64,000 nt of DNA from Sciurus carolinensis (GCF_902686445.1 NC_062232.1:12631105-12695104); one strand, 5' to 3'; shown: positions 1 to 11,679, counted from the first letter of the stretch. The notes: generated by a model not told the origin, from the sequence alone. A program made the numbers and translations.

Positions 1-100
1 TTACATGAATGATATGACTCTATGTAATGTACAGCCAGAGAAATGAAAAGTTGTACCCCATTTTTGTGCAATGAATCAAAAAAAATTTTTTTAAAAATGA
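1..100 (+). mobile_element. L1 3' UTR end, cut by the window edge
   Basis: The text from about position 8 aligns by eye with the reverse complement of the L1 3' end at 8,602-9,069 (shared ATGACTCTA, ATGTACA and CCCATTTTTGTG-type blocks), followed by an A/T-rich tail. Confidence 0.6.
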
Positions 101-790
101 ACAACATCCTTTAATATCACGGAATACTCAGTCTATATTCACGTTTCCCTCATGTGATACACTTTGTTTTAATTTTTTTTTTGTTATGGAATCTTTAGAC
201 ATACACAAAAGAGAACAATACATAAAGAGAACATGAAGTGAACATCCATGTAAGATAGGGATTTAGGATAAAGAGACATACTCAATCTTAAAGGAAACAC
301 CCACAGCCATTGAAATATAGAAAGTATAGTTGTAAATTTTGAGCAATACCCCCTTGGCCCATGCCCTTGTAAAATAAGGGAAATACTCAAGTGCAGGGAA
401 AATTGGCCCAAAATTGTGCAGCTCCATCCTGGATTCACCTTCAGTCCGGCTCCTGAAACAGTCGTTCTATAAATATTGGACCCCCAGCCCATGTCAGCGC
501 GGCTTCTCACTCCAGACAGCCTGCATTCTCCCTTAAATGTGCATCTACCTTCCTAAATACACCTCTGTCTATGCCGTTGTGTGGCTCATGCAAAAATTCT
601 TTTCAATCATGTATGCCAAGAATCCTGCTGGTCCAGGGTTGAGTTCCCCCTCTCCTCTGGGAACTCCTTGGATCCTTCTCCTGAGACATCTCTTCTCCCA
701 TGACACACATACCTATTACCCTCCTTCAATAATTATCAACTCAAACTCATTGATCCATCTATAACCCAGGTGCTCCTCTCCTATACTCCT
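101..790. other. No recognised feature
   Basis: AT-rich intergenic sequence. Short open frames at 184-510 (minus) and 537-764 (plus) show no domain, codon bias or splice context, and I treat them as chance. Confidence 0.6.
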
Positions 791-794
791 TATA

Positions 795-990
795 GATCCC
801 CACCCCCTTTTCTGGCTGTATTGGGGGTTGAACCTAGGTCCTAAAGCACTGAGTTTCACTCTAGCCCTTTTAATTTTTATTCTGTGATGGTCTCCCTATA
901 TTACTAGATTTGGTCTTGAACTTGAGATCTTCTTGACAGCCTATCCAGTACCAGATTAAAGACATGTACCACTGTGCCTGCCTAATGCCA
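795..990 (-). mobile_element. Old B1-ID dimer (MEN-type) SINE
   Basis: Diverged antisense copy: an ID-type half (TTGGGGGTTGAACCTAGG) precedes a B1-type half ending ATGTACCACTGTGCCTG. No clear target duplication. Confidence 0.6.
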
Positions 991-1004
991 TTTATGTTTT
1001 CCTT

Positions 1005-1275
1005 TTTTTTCTTTTGGTACTGGGGATGGACCCCAGAAGTGCTCCACCACTGAGCAACATCCTCGGCCCTGTTTTTTTTTGGTCCCAGAGATTGAACTGA
1101 GGGGTGCTTAACCCCTGAACCACATCCATCCCCAGTCCTTTTTTGTATTTTATTTAGAGACAGGGTCCCCTGAGTTGCTTAGGGCCTTGCCAAATAGCTG
1201 AGGCTCGCTTTGATCTTGTGATACTCCTGCCTCAACCTCCTGAGCTGCTGGGATTACAGGCCACTGCACCCAGCA
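1005..1275 (-). mobile_element. ID fragment followed by MEN-type SINE
   Basis: Two antisense units. A bare ID half at about 1,012-1,068 is followed by a dimer at 1,080-1,275 with the GAGACAGGGTC, GGCTCGCTTTGA and GCTGGGATTACAGG blocks. Confidence 0.75.
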
Positions 1276-1321
1276 GATTTTTTTCCCTTTCAATTACATC
1301 ATTTATTTTTATTTTAAAAAT

Positions 1322-1830
1322 AACAGCCAGGCATGGAGGATTGCAAAATGGAGATCAACCTCAGTGATTTAGCAAGGCCTTAAGGACTTAGGGAGTCCCT
1401 GTTTTAAAATAAAACATAAGGGCTGCAGTTGTGCTCAGTGGTAGAGCGCTTGTCTAGCACATGTGGGGCGCTGGGTTCCATCATCAGTACCACATTAAAA
1501 AAATTTAAAAATAGAGGTATTATGTGCATGTACAACTAAAAAAATAAAAACAAAACAAAAAAGGGCTGGGGATGTGGCTCAGTGGTTAAGATACCCTGGG
1601 TTCAATTCCAGGTACAAAGAAAAAAATTGTGGTAACAGCAGGCATGGTTGCGGAAGCCTGTTATCCAGCAGCTCCCGAGGCTGAGGCAGGAGGATTGCAA
1701 TTTTTAGCAAGCCCCGTAGCCCCTAAGCAGTTTAGTTAGACCTTGTTTGAAAAAAAAAAGGGGGCTGGAGATGTGGCTCAGTGGTTAAGCACCCCTGGGT
1801 TCAGTCTCAAGTACCCACCACCAAATTTTT
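1322..1830 (+). mobile_element. Cluster of four sense SINEs
   Basis: In order: a truncated B1 half (1,325-1,415); an ID element with the long A/T tail and TACAACTAAAAA block (1,420-1,556); a lone ID half (1,562-1,626); and a full B1-ID dimer (1,636-1,830). Each ends in an A-rich tail, indicating successive insertion into earlier tails. Confidence 0.75.
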
Positions 1831-1834
1831 TTGT

Positions 1835-2060
1835 TAATATTGGCATAGCATAAAATTCACCTTTTCCACTAGTTCATATAGCATTTATTAATCCACAATC
1901 TTGTGCAAACATCATTGATGGCAGCACATTTTCAGCATCCCGAAAAGAAACTTCATACTCATTGCCAAGTCATTAGTCCCTGTAGTTCCCCATCCTTCCC
2001 AGACCTACTAAATACCAACCTGCTTTCTATGAATCTGCCTATTCTAGATATTTCATAATG
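1835..2060 (-). mobile_element. Ancient L1 3' UTR fragment
   Basis: Contains the diagnostic antisense order AAAATTCACC, CATCATTG, ATGAATCTGCCTATTCTAGA typical of old L1M 3' ends. Similar fragments recur at 35,880, 37,565 and 42,940. Confidence 0.7.
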
Positions 2061-2403
2061 AAGACCCCTTAAAAATTTGAAGCAAATCTGAAACATCATG
2101 TAACAGTGAGTCCACCTCATGCTTTAAATATAGCCTTTGGGGCTCTGCCACTGAGACTTATTTTAAAAGGTACATGCTTTTTTTACCCTCATCTTTCTCC
2201 TCTTCCCTAACAGGATTAGGGAGGTAAGATGATTTTTCTTCCCCACCACAGGAAGGAGATGTGGCTGGAAGATTTAGGAATTGACTAACTCCCAAATTAG
2301 TAAGTGAATTTCAATACATCATCAGGTTGTACCTAGGACCCCTCCCCCACCCATAATCAGGGCACACCTGAAATGTAGCATTTGCATCTTCTGTAAGACA
2401 TCC

Positions 2404-2505
2404 TGGGCTGGGGAGATAGCTCAGCTGGTAGAGTGCTTGCCTTGTAAAGCACAAGGCCCTGAGTTCGATCCCCAGTACCACACACACAAACACACAAATC
2501 CTCTT
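2404..2505 (+). mobile_element. ID SINE
   Basis: GGGCTGGGGAGATAGCTCAG (A box) and GAGTTCGATCCCCAG (B box) are both intact, followed by a CA-rich tail. Confidence 0.85.
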
Positions 2506-2684
2506 TTCTCTGTGATCTTAAAACTTTTTTTGTATATATTTTCCCTTTCCATCTCCTTTTCCCTGCTTGCAATTTGTTGAAGAAATCAAGTTGTCTTGTA
2601 GAGAATCCCGCTGTCTGGCTTTGACTGCTTCTCTGTAGTGATGTCCAACACATTCCTTTCCTATATTTTCTTCACTTTAATAGT

Positions 2685-3290
2685 TCTGGCTAGTGCCATT
2701 GAGCACCTGAGATGTGACTGGTCTAAATAGAGATGTGTTCTAAGCATAAAATACATACCAGATTTCAAAGACTTAGTATGAAGAAAGGTATACCATCTCA
2801 TTAATAATTTTTATATTGAGTATGTTGATATAATAGGATTTGGGATATGTTAGTAAAGTAAATAAGTAGTAAAATTGTTTTCTCATTTCTTTTTATTTGC
2901 TTATTTATTTATTTATTTTGGTCCTGGGGATGCTTAACCACTGAGCCACATCTCCAGTCTTTTTTAAAAAAATTGTCTTTTTTGGGTGCTGAGGATCGAA
3001 CCCAGGGCCTTGTGCTTATAAGCCAAGCACTCTACCGACTGAGCTATCTCCCCAGCCCCTTTAAAACATATTTTGTTTAGGGACAGGGTCTCCCTAAGTT
3101 GTTTAAGGTCTTGCTAAGTTGCTGAGGCTGGCTTTGAACTTGTGATCCTCCTACTCTGCTTCCTGAACACTGGGATTATAGGTGTGCACCAAACTACCCA
3201 GTTCTAATTGCTTTTAATTTAGCTACTAGATGGTTTCAAATTACATATGTAACTTGTAGTTTAGTTCTATTGGATAGTGCCAATATGGAG
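2685..3290. mobile_element. Ancient DNA-transposon-like repeat, split by SINEs
   Basis: Flanks 2,685-2,885 and 3,206-3,290 read as one medium-reiterated element (GAGCACCTGAGATGTG ... ATTACATATGTAACTTG ... TCTATTGGATAGTG), interrupted by the SINE block 2,920-3,202. I recognise the repeat but cannot name its family securely. Confidence 0.45.
2920..3202 (-). mobile_element. MEN-type SINE carrying a nested ID SINE
   Basis: An antisense dimer begins with GGTCCTGGGGATGCTTAACC. It is interrupted at about 2,972-3,057 by a complete antisense ID (GAGGATCGAACCCAGGGCC ... GAGCTATCTCCCCAGCCCC), then resumes with the B1 half. Confidence 0.75.
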
Positions 3291-4124
3291 ACTTGATGAC
3301 ATTCAGGCTTGCTCTTTTTTTTTTTGGCAATTGCACTTCACAGGTAGTGTTGGCGATGTCTGGCCAGAAGCATATAAGGAGTGGATTGCTTTGTGACGTT
3401 AGTAGCAATTGATGATTAATGTTTTAATCTAATTATTCATTAAGTCTTGCAAAATGGCAATATTTAAATTCTGTCTTTTCTTCTGTATTTATTTGCTACA
3501 ACACTTCTATGAAGAGAGGCTCTCCTCATATGCCTTATCTATATTTGGTTCCCTGTGATTCAGATACATAGAGAAGGCAAGATCAATGTTTGATCTTTTC
3601 CCTTCATTTACCAGTTTTCAAAATTGGCAGTTGGTTCACAGGCCCTTGATAGACTTAAAAAATATTTAATAGTACTTATTTTTATATACACTTCAGAAAG
3701 ATTTACAAAGCTAACATAGGAATGAAAACAAATGTTTGTAAGCTAATTGAATACTATCTGCTCCTAATCTGTGATAAATGATAATACTGTAATAAATGAG
3801 TTGTTTGTAGACTTCAAGAATTCAAGGTCATGAAAGTCAAGAAATAACAATAAAGTGATAAAGTACTCTATATTAAAAGAGACTAAGAGCTATGACAAAT
3901 GTAATACATGATCCTGTATTTAATTCCTATTGAGGAATTTTTTTCATTTTTGACATTATTGGAACAATTTGTAAAAATTGTATAAAGCTTATATATTAAT
4001 GATAGTTATTTTTCTGATTTTGATAGTCGTATGGTAGTTGTACAAGAGAAGATCCTTTTGTTTAGGAAATATATACTCCAGGAGTAAAGGGATACTATGT
4101 AATTTATTCTCTCTCTCTTTCTCT
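3291..4124. other. No recognised feature
   Basis: AT-rich intergenic sequence without repeat hallmarks or coding signal. Confidence 0.55.
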
Positions 4125-4212
4125 TTTTTTTTCCTGTGGTGCTAGTGATTGAACCCAGGGCCTCTTGCATACCAGGGAAGTGCTTTATTACTGAGCTACA
4201 TTCCCAACCCCT
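4125..4212 (-). mobile_element. ID SINE
   Basis: Poly-T followed by GTGATTGAACCCAGGGCC and CTGAGCTACATTCCCAACCCC. Near-matching flanks TGTAATTTAT and TGTAACTTAT suggest an aged target duplication. Confidence 0.75.
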
Positions 4213-4404
4213 GTAACTTATGTTCAAATGACTCAGAAATATACATGAAGAAAGAGCCAGAGGCTGAGAAACAGAGAATATGAGAAAGCATATGTGGCAA
4301 CATTTGGGAATTCTGGGTTAAATATATTCAGGAATTCTTTATAATATTTTTGTAATTTTTTGGTTAAATTTTAAATTACTGCACAAAGTTAATAAAATAA
4401 AATA

Positions 4405-4490
4405 ATGGGGATGGGGCATTTGCTTGGCACACATGAACCCTGGAGTTTGATTTCCAGCACTGCAAAAAAAAAAAAAAAAAAAAACACAAG
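4405..4490 (+). mobile_element. Diverged ID SINE with long poly-A
   Basis: GGGGATGGGGCATTTGCTTGG and GTTTGATTTCCAGCACTGC followed by a 21-base A run. Confidence 0.6.
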
Positions 4491-4619
4491 AATTAAAAAA
4501 AAATCCTGCTCTCATTATGAAGTTATAAATAGATTGGCATCAATTTGAACTGGAAAACCATATTAGAAAGCACTTTGCAAAACTGAGAGGGATTCTGTAA
4601 AGAAGAATAAGTTAGGAAC

Positions 4620-5130
4620 CAGTCATGTGAAGTCATGTGGTAGTTTAAAATGTGTCCATAAATTCCTTGACATTCCTTTCAAGAGACAGAGTTCAATTCC
4701 CTTCCCTTGAGTGTGAGTTGTACTTAGTTAATTTTAAAAAATAAAATATAGCAGAAGTGAGTTCTGAGGCTATGTCAGAAAAGACAGTATGCTTGCAGAA
4801 ACACTGTCTCTTGGATCATTAGCTCTGGGTTCAGAAGCCAGCTACCATGTCATGAAGCTACTCAGGCAGTACTGTGGAGGGGCCCACATAAAAAGGAACT
4901 GCCAATAGCCATGTCAGTAAGCCATCTTGGAAATGGCTCCTCCAGCCCCAGTCAGGTCTTTAGATATGATAGCCTTAATCAACAGCTTGACTAAAGCATC
5001 GTAAGAGACACTGAGCCAGAATCACCCAGTTAAATCACTTGGATTCCTGACCTGCAGAAACTGTGAGATAATGAGTTTGTTGTTTAAGCTGCTATTATGC
5101 ATGCAGCACTGGATCCCTAACGCAATTCCA
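4620..5130 (+). mobile_element. MaLR (MLT1-like) solo LTR
   Basis: Sense LTR features: TGTGTCCATAAATTCC near the start, then CCATCTTGGA, GACCTGCAGAAACTGTGAGATAATGAG and TGTTTAAGCTGC near the 3' end. No ERVL internal sequence adjoins it. Confidence 0.6.
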
Positions 5131-5594
5131 TATCTTGAGCACCTTGAAGTCAGGCTGCTAGGACAGCTGCCTAAATGTAAAACTGATCTTTTCCACCAAA
5201 TTCTGATATAACCTGTAAATGAGAGTAGATGTATAGAGGAAAATTTCCAAGACCTAACCAAATCTACATTGTTATTTTGGAAACTATTACTCAGGAGATT
5301 ATGGTACTTGCTCAGAAGTCATCAAGAGGCAGATAAACCAAAATTTAAGTTTTCAGTGACTGGCTGGAATTCCTAGAGAAGATAATAAAATAAATGGGTA
5401 AAAATGCAAAATAAGATATGAAGTTGAGTGAAATCATGTCTTGAAAAGTTTTTAGGTTTCAACTAGAAGGGGATTTCATGGTATAGGAAAACAGATACCT
5501 CTTCTGAGAGGAAATCATGGAAATCACTCTTTCTAGTACTTTCTATTCGGTTTCCTCCTTTGATTTAAGTCAACCGTCATTTATGGAGCATCAG
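5131..5594. other. No recognised feature
   Basis: Unassigned intergenic sequence. Confidence 0.5.
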
Positions 5595-5785
5595 ATGAGG
5601 CTGAGACAGGAGGATCATGAGTTCAAAGCCAGCCTCAGCAAAAGCGAGGTGCTAAGCAACTCAGTGAGACCCTGTCTCTAAATAAAATACAAAATAGGGC
5701 TGGGGATGTGGCTCAGTGGTTGAGTGCCCCTGAGTTCAATCCACAGTACCCAACCCCCCAAAAAAAAGGAAAAAAAAGATATGCT
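5595..5785 (+). mobile_element. MEN-type SINE, 5' truncated
   Basis: Starts inside the B1 half (GAGGCTGAGACAGGAGGATC) and runs through GGGCTGGGGATGTGGCTCAG to an A-rich tail. It carries the AAAGCGAGGTGCTAAGCAAC variant also seen at 44,936. Confidence 0.85.
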
Positions 5786-6375
5786 ACTTGCCCTTAAACA
5801 CTACTTGGAAATATCTTTGACCTGAGAAAGGGTGTTTTGGTTTCATTGTCCTTATTTGGTTCCTTTATTTCTATTGATCTGTATTTAAGAAACAGATTTC
5901 TCATTTAAAATTCTTCTCCAGAGAGAACTTATGCACTGGGAAGAGGAATGTCATGTGAACAATAGTTATGGTTCACAGAGCAGGCGTCACTATTGATGTA
6001 CATCAGTTAGCTGATATTGTGATTTATGTACCTGCACTCTTCTGTGGGTTGTGACACATCCAAAGAAGTGACAAATGCATTTCTGGCCTTGCAAGACTGA
6101 GAAACAAATCCTAGATGACCCAGCAAGTATATCAACTTGGTCAAAGAAGAAGGTAGGAAACAAAAATCAAGAACGGGGCCATAATCTATATTCACCATAA
6201 AAGGATTCTGTTTGCAGTGCTGGGGTAACAGTCTGTTTATTGAGTATAAGATTATCTAGACTTTACAGAGAGCACTTAAATATTTACAGATTGGTTTGGG
6301 CTACACACGCTTTTTTCCTGTGAGATGGGGTCATAGTACTCTCTGATGTAAACTCTTGGCTCTGTGGAGCAGAAA
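5786..6375. other. No recognised feature
   Basis: Unassigned intergenic sequence. Confidence 0.5.
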
Positions 6376-6385
6376 ATGAGATGGG

Positions 6386-6482
6386 TTTTCTTTTGTTTGT
6401 TTTATGGGGAACCAGAGGATTGAACCCAGGGCCTGTGCTTGTGAGGCAAGCACTCTACCAGCTGAGCTATATCCCCAGCCCT
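6386..6482 (-). mobile_element. ID SINE with target duplication
   Basis: Antisense ID ending CTGAGCTATATCCCCAGCCC. The flanks ATGAGATGGG at 6,376-6,385 and 6,483-6,492 are identical and define the insertion. Confidence 0.9.
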
Positions 6483-6899
6483 ATGAGATGGGGATTTCTG
6501 TGTGAGTGCTTAATAGGAGAGAGCTCTCAGAAAAAGGGGCAGGAAGGAAGCTGGATGGGACTGGAGAAAAGAACTAAGCAAAAGAAGTGGTCTCAACTGG
6601 AGATCTGCCTCAGTCTGATCCCAGTAGAGCATGATTGATACCATAGAGTCGGTCCCAGTTTAAAGCAAAGGGCTGACCTCTGAGCCCTTCATGGTAGTCA
6701 TCACCTGTAGGTTCTTCCTGGGGAGATGGTTGTGGAGGTGTAACCTGGAAGCAGCTCCAGTTTGTCTGAGGTCAAGTATCCAAAGACAGGACCAGCTATG
6801 AGGCATTAGCATGCAACACTCAGTGAAGGGTGCATATCCTGATGAAGGGAAATCTTGCCAGTGAACTAACGGTGCCTACTATAAGTCTAAAATTTCCAT

Positions 6900-7042
6900 T
6901 TTTTTTAGTATGGGGGATTGAACCCAGGGCAGCTTAACCACTGATCCACATCCCTGGCCCTTTTTTATTTGGAGATAGTCTTTCTAAGTTGCTTGGGGCC
7001 TCGATAAGTTGCTGGAATTATAGGCGTGTGCCACTCTGCCTG
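6900..7042 (-). mobile_element. MEN-type SINE, internally shortened
   Basis: GGGGGATTGAACCCAGGGC and TAAGTTGCTTGGGGCC are present, but the B1 half is deleted between GATAAGTTGCTG and ATTATAGGCGTGTGCC. It splits an LTR-like sequence (flanks GTCTAAAATTTCC and GTCTGAAATTTTC). Confidence 0.75.
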
Positions 7043-7520
7043 GCTAGGTCTGAAATTTTCTCATGGTAATTAGGGCAGAATCTGGTTGGAAAGTCTCCAA
7101 ACTCATTTCTTCTTCTTGGGTATGCAGTTTGACTATATTTTCCAGCCTCCCATGCAGTTCACTATAGTCATATGACTTGTTTCTACCCAATGGAAAGTAG
7201 GGAAAATTGATTTGTGCCTTCTTAGGGTCTGGTTCATAAGTTATCCTGTGCAAAGTCTTCCACATCCTATCTTTCCTGCTCTACTGAGTTCATTCTTGCT
7301 TTCTGTTTCCAAAGGCTAGATGCAGAGGATCTAGTGAAGGACCCTGAGGTCCTAGGAGATGGAGGTACCAATAATGAATGACCCTGAAAAAATTCAAAGA
7401 GAAACACTTCTTCCCCAACCCCTTGTTGGACTATGACATGGACAAGAAAGAGTTATCGTGTTAATCCGCTGAGATTTTGGGGTTGTTTGCTATAGCAGTT
7501 AGCTTACCTGACTTATTCCA
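7043..7520 (+). mobile_element. MaLR/MLT1-like LTR remnant
   Basis: The 3' part reads as the usual MLT1 ending, with a GTTAATCCGCTGAGATTTTGGGG-like block and TTGCTATAGCAG. It is diverged, so the family is tentative. Confidence 0.45.
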
Positions 7521-8185
7521 TGAATGTCCTATTTTTCAGCTACGGGAACAGTTCCAGAAAACTCGATTTTCAGAATTCTGTCAATTTAATCTATCATAAT
7601 CCTTGTTTGACTCTGCAATGACTGAAGTGCTGAATCATGGAGGTAAGAATTTTTCATATTTCTTTAAAAGATAGAAAAAATGATCTAAAACTAAAGCTCT
7701 GATGGTACATATGAGTATTACAGGTACTTGAAAAAAAAAGCACATTGAAACTGTATGGTTAGGATAATTATTATCCAAAATCCTGTAAAGGGAAATAAAT
7801 CAGGAAGCACTTTCCAAGATTAGACAGCTTGCTATTGTTAACAAGCAAAGAGAACTGTTGGCTTCAGTTTGTCCGACATAACTAGGGGGCTTTACCAGAG
7901 CAAAGAAATGTTTTAGCACTTCTGCTCATTCATTCTTAGGGCCACCAAAGGCTTAATTCCACGGAGAGAGGTGAACTCTCTGATTCATAAGAGGGAAGCA
8001 GGACCACTGGGAACAACTGTTTGTTGCTTGAGAACAGCCACCTTTTCAATTTGCCAGGCTTTTGCTTCAGAGAATGGAGTTAGCATAGGAAGAAAAAGGG
8101 TACAAGGTCACACACATGCACACAGAGAGGTGGGTGTGCAGGATATAATTTCCTTGAAAGCTCTGAACTGGTTTTATTGGTATCT
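7521..8185. other. No recognised feature
   Basis: Unassigned intergenic sequence. Confidence 0.5.
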
Positions 8186-8251
8186 TTGTTCATTTTGTGT
8201 TGCTGTAGTATAACAAAATGCCTAAGGCTGGGAACTTTATACAGAAAAGAG

Positions 8252-8342
8252 AGGGTCCAGAATGTAGCTCAGTGGTGGAGTGATTGACTAGCCTGGATGA
8301 GAACTGGTTTTGATCACCAGCATCATAAAAACACAAAAGAAA
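8252..8342 (+). mobile_element. ID SINE inside the MaLR LTR
   Basis: Identical flanks ACAGAAAAGAG at 8,241-8,251 and 8,343-8,353. The ID body is diverged in the B box (TTTTGATCACCAGC). Confidence 0.85.
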
Positions 8343-8484
8343 ACAGAAAAGAGATTTATTTAGCTTATAGTTTTGGAAGCTGAAAGTCCAAGACTGGGTG
8401 GACCCATCTGTTTGGCCTCTGGTGAGGGTTTTCTGGATACATCACAGACACAGGTCATGTGACAAGGCAGGACGCAAGAGAGGG

Positions 8485-9170
8485 GAGGGGCCAGGCCAGG
8501 AGTTGAACCCAGGGGTACACCACTGAGTCACAAACCCAGTCCTTTCCAATTTCTATTTTGAGACAGGGTCTCACTAAGTTGCATAGTTCCTGGCTAAGTT
8601 GTTTTTTTAATTTTTTTTAAATTTTAAATTCATTTTTATTATAAACAAATGGGATACATCTTGTTTCTCAGTTTGTACATGAAGTAGAGTCATACCATTT
8701 GTGTAATCATACATTCACATAGGGTAATGATATTTGATACATTCTGTTATTTTTTTCTCCCCCCCACCCCTCCCACCCCTCTTATCCCTCTATACAGTCC
8801 CTCCTTCCTCCATTCTTGCCCCCTTCCCCCCCCTATATGTGTCATCATCCACTTACCAGTGAGATCATTCGTCCTTTGGTTTTTTGAGATTGCCTTATCT
8901 CACTTAGCATGATATTCTCCAACTGCATCCATTTGCCTGAAAATGGCATAATTTTATTATTCATTATGACTGAGTAATATTCCATGGTATATATATACCA
9001 CAGTTTCTTTATCCATTCATCAATTGAGGGTCATCTAGGTTGGTTCCACAATCTGGATATTGTGAATTGTGGCTAAGTTGTTGAGGCTAGCCATGAACTT
9101 GGGATCCTCCTGTCTCAGTCTCTACAAGTCACTAGGAGTACAGGTGTGAGACATTGCGCTTGGCCAGACT
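8485..9170 (-). mobile_element. MEN-type SINE split by an L1
   Basis: The ID half and first B1 part (8,495-8,601) and the rest of the B1 half (9,070-9,165) are separated by the L1 at 8,602-9,069. Confidence 0.85.
8602..9069 (-). mobile_element. 5'-truncated L1 3' end with target duplication
   Basis: Poly-T (the inverted A tail) is followed by squirrel-type L1 3' UTR: CAAATGGGATACATCTTG, GTCATACCATTTGTG, a C-rich stretch, and TAATATTCCATGGTATATAT. TGGCTAAGTTG at 8,591-8,601 is repeated at 9,070-9,080. It is well preserved and is the youngest layer of this nest. Confidence 0.92.
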
Positions 9171-9419
9171 TGCTTTTTTTTTTTATAACAACTTGGTTTT
9201 GTGGGAATGAGTCAATTCCTGCAAGATAAATCCACTCTGGGACACTAGCATTAATCCATTCATGAGGGTGGAGCCTCCATGACCTAATTATATTCTAGTA
9301 GACTTCACCTATTAAAAGGTTTTACCACCCCAATACTGCCACACCAGGAACAAGACTTCTGCCACATTAGCATTTGAGGGAGAAACCATATCCAAATCAT
9401 AACAACAGGAGATAGAAAC

Positions 9420-9984
9420 TTATGATTTCATTGTCATTAGTAGTTTATAGGGCATATGGGAGTTCAAGAATTTCAACCCATCTTTTTCTCCGTGAGTTTA
9501 GAACTAATTGGAAGAGGTCCATGTGGACCACATCAACTCCATTGTTTCTTGAGTTGGGTTGGAGATGAAGTCTGGGTTTTTGGCCGTAATTAGGCTGCTT
9601 TTTTCTTTCCCTACCCACTGCCTCCCCATGTCAGAGACATTCTACAAAACAGAACCTTACCAGGCAAGCTGCAAGGAACATCATGCATGTGTGAACAGCC
9701 AGGGGCCCCAAATTATGTGTGCTTTCTATGTGGAATCAGGGGTAGAGCGAGAGGAATTTGAGTTGTTCCCTTTGAGGGCAGCAGAACTCAAGGGTGGTGG
9801 TAGGAAGGGAGAGAGAGAGAGAAAAAGAGAGAGTGTGCCATGAAAGATTAGTTTCTTCTCTTTTCCATCACTTCTTCCTTAGAAGTGAGAGGAGCTGAGA
9901 GAAGTGCCAATGTTACTAATGTTGCTTCATCAGTTAAAATAAAGAGGAAGCTTATCACGAAAAAATGTAGCAGCAAAAAAATGT
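9420..9984. other. No recognised feature apart from a short GA-rich stretch
   Basis: A purine run of GAGAGA type lies at about 9,800-9,835. The 94-residue open frame across it has no recognisable domain. Confidence 0.5.
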
Positions 9985-9987
9985 AGC

Positions 9988-10200
9988 AGCCCGGCATGGT
10001 GGTGCATGCCTGTAGTCCCAGTGACTCAGGAGGCTGAGGCAGGAGGATCCTGAGTTCAAAACCAGCCTCAGCAATTTAGCAAAGCCCCAAGTAACTCAGC
10101 AAGACCCTGTCTCTAAATAAAATATGAAAAAGGGCTGGATTTGTGGCTCAGTGGTTAAGCACCACTGAATTCAATCCCTGGTACCAAAAAAAGAGAAGAA
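9988..10200 (+). mobile_element. MEN-type SINE
   Basis: A complete dimer from CCCGGCATGGTGGTGCATGC to CAATCCCTGGTACC plus A tail. The flanks repeat AAAAAATGTAGC in near-identical form. Confidence 0.9.
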
Positions 10201-10253
10201 AAAATTGTAGCCATGGGATTTCCTCTCACACTGTCAAATATCTACCTTTCTCT

Positions 10254-10468
10254 CTTTTTTTTTTTCTTGACACTGGGGATTGAACCCAGGTGTGCTTTAC
10301 CACTGAGCTGCATCCCCAGTCACCCCCCCCCCCTTTTTATTTTGAGACAGGGTCTTTTTGAGTTTTTAGGGCCTTGTTAATTTGCCGAGGCTGGTCTGGA
10401 AGTTCTAATGCTTCTGTCTCAGCCTCCTGAATGGCTGGAATACAGGCATGCGTCACCACACCCAACTA
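10254..10468 (-). mobile_element. MEN-type SINE with target duplication
   Basis: Complete antisense dimer with a C10-type run between its halves. CTACCTTTCT occurs at 10,243-10,252 and 10,475-10,484. Confidence 0.9.
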
Positions 10469-10628
10469 CAATGACTACCTTTCTTCATTACTAGCAAAAA
10501 AAAAAAAACAAAAAAAAAGTTGAAACAGGTGATTACTCAGTATTTGTATGGGTCAGTCCCTTAATTTTCATCAACACTTGAGATATAATCTGTAGTGTTT
10601 TAATATCACTCTCAAAAATTCTGAAGTC

Positions 10629-10850
10629 CAGGCTGGGTGTGGTGGTGAACGACTGTAATCCCAGCATCTTGGGAGGCTGAGGCAGGAGGATTGCAAGTTC
10701 AAAGTCAACCTCAGCAATTTAGGGAGGGCCCAATTAACTCGGGGAGACCCTGTCTCTAAATAAAATATAAAAAGGGGCTGGGGATATGGCTCAGTGGTTA
10801 AATGCCCCTGGATTCAATCCCCAGTATCAAAACAAACAAGGAAACAAAAA
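10629..10850 (+). mobile_element. MEN-type SINE
   Basis: Complete dimer. The flanking TTCTGAAGTCCA / ATCTGAAGCCTA is an aged target duplication shared with the next element. Confidence 0.88.
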
Positions 10851-10860
10851 AATCTGAAGC

Positions 10861-11092
10861 CTAGCCAGACATAGTGACTCACTCCTGTAATCCCAGTGGT
10901 TCTGGAGGCTGAGGCAGGAGGACCACAAGTTCCATATTTCCCTTAACAACTTAGTGAGACCCTAAGCAACTTATGAGACCCTAAGCAACTTACAAGCCTC
11001 TGTCTCAAAATAAAAAATAAAAAGGGCTGGGGATGTGACTCAGCGGTCAAGTACCCCTGGGATGAATCCCCAGTATGGAAAAAAACAAAAGC
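10861..11092 (+). mobile_element. MEN-type SINE with internal duplication
   Basis: Directly follows the previous copy. The segment GAGACCCTAAGCAACTTA is present twice within the B1 half, a local tandem duplication. Confidence 0.85.
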
Positions 11093-11352
11093 TTCTGTCG
11101 ACTGTTCCTTAAAATATCTGCTTGTCTGGTCATGATGGAGCCCAAACAAGTGTGTAAACGCAGAACTGCAAAAAGTATACAAAAATTCTCTTCTAAAAAG
11201 TTCTTGTTTACTGTCAGCCTGAAAGGCTATGAGTGTTTCTAGTTTCTACATTCTTATCTGTGTTGATTTTCAAGTCTGATAATTATTTCTTCTATTTAGA
11301 AAACTGTTTTAGAAATGAAGAATAGTACTTGGCATTCCTTAGATATTAGAAC

Positions 11353-11560
11353 ATTTTTTTTTGTACAGGGGATTGAACCCAGGGGTGCAAAACCACTGGG
11401 CCACATCCCCAGTCCCTTTTATTTTTTTGTTTTGAGACAGAGTCTCACTAAGTTGCTTAGGACCTTGCCAAATTGCTGAGGCTAGCTTTGAATTTGGTAT
11501 CCTTTTGCCTCAGCCTCCAAAGTCTCTGGGATTACAGGCATGCACCACTATACCTGGCCC
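11353..11560 (-). mobile_element. MEN-type SINE
   Basis: Complete antisense dimer ending GCATGCACCACTATACCTGGCC. Confidence 0.9.
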
Positions 11561-11679
11561 TTGGTTTTCATTTTAATTGAGCATAATACTAAAATAGATT
11601 TGATGTCTTGTTTTCTGCTTTTATTAAAATACAACTATTTGGGGTGGAAGTTTTTTTAAATCTCTTTTTTCTTCTAAAT

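Larger units (their letters stand above)
8190..9407 (-). mobile_element. MaLR (MST/MLT1-like) LTR split by three later insertions
   Basis: The pieces 8,190-8,251, 8,343-8,484 and 9,185-9,407 join into one antisense MaLR LTR (TTGTGTTGCTGTAGTATAAC ... GGACCCATCTGTTTGG ... CATTAATCCATTCATGAGGG ... CCATATCCAAATCATAAC). An ID, a MEN dimer and an L1 lie inside. Confidence 0.75.
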
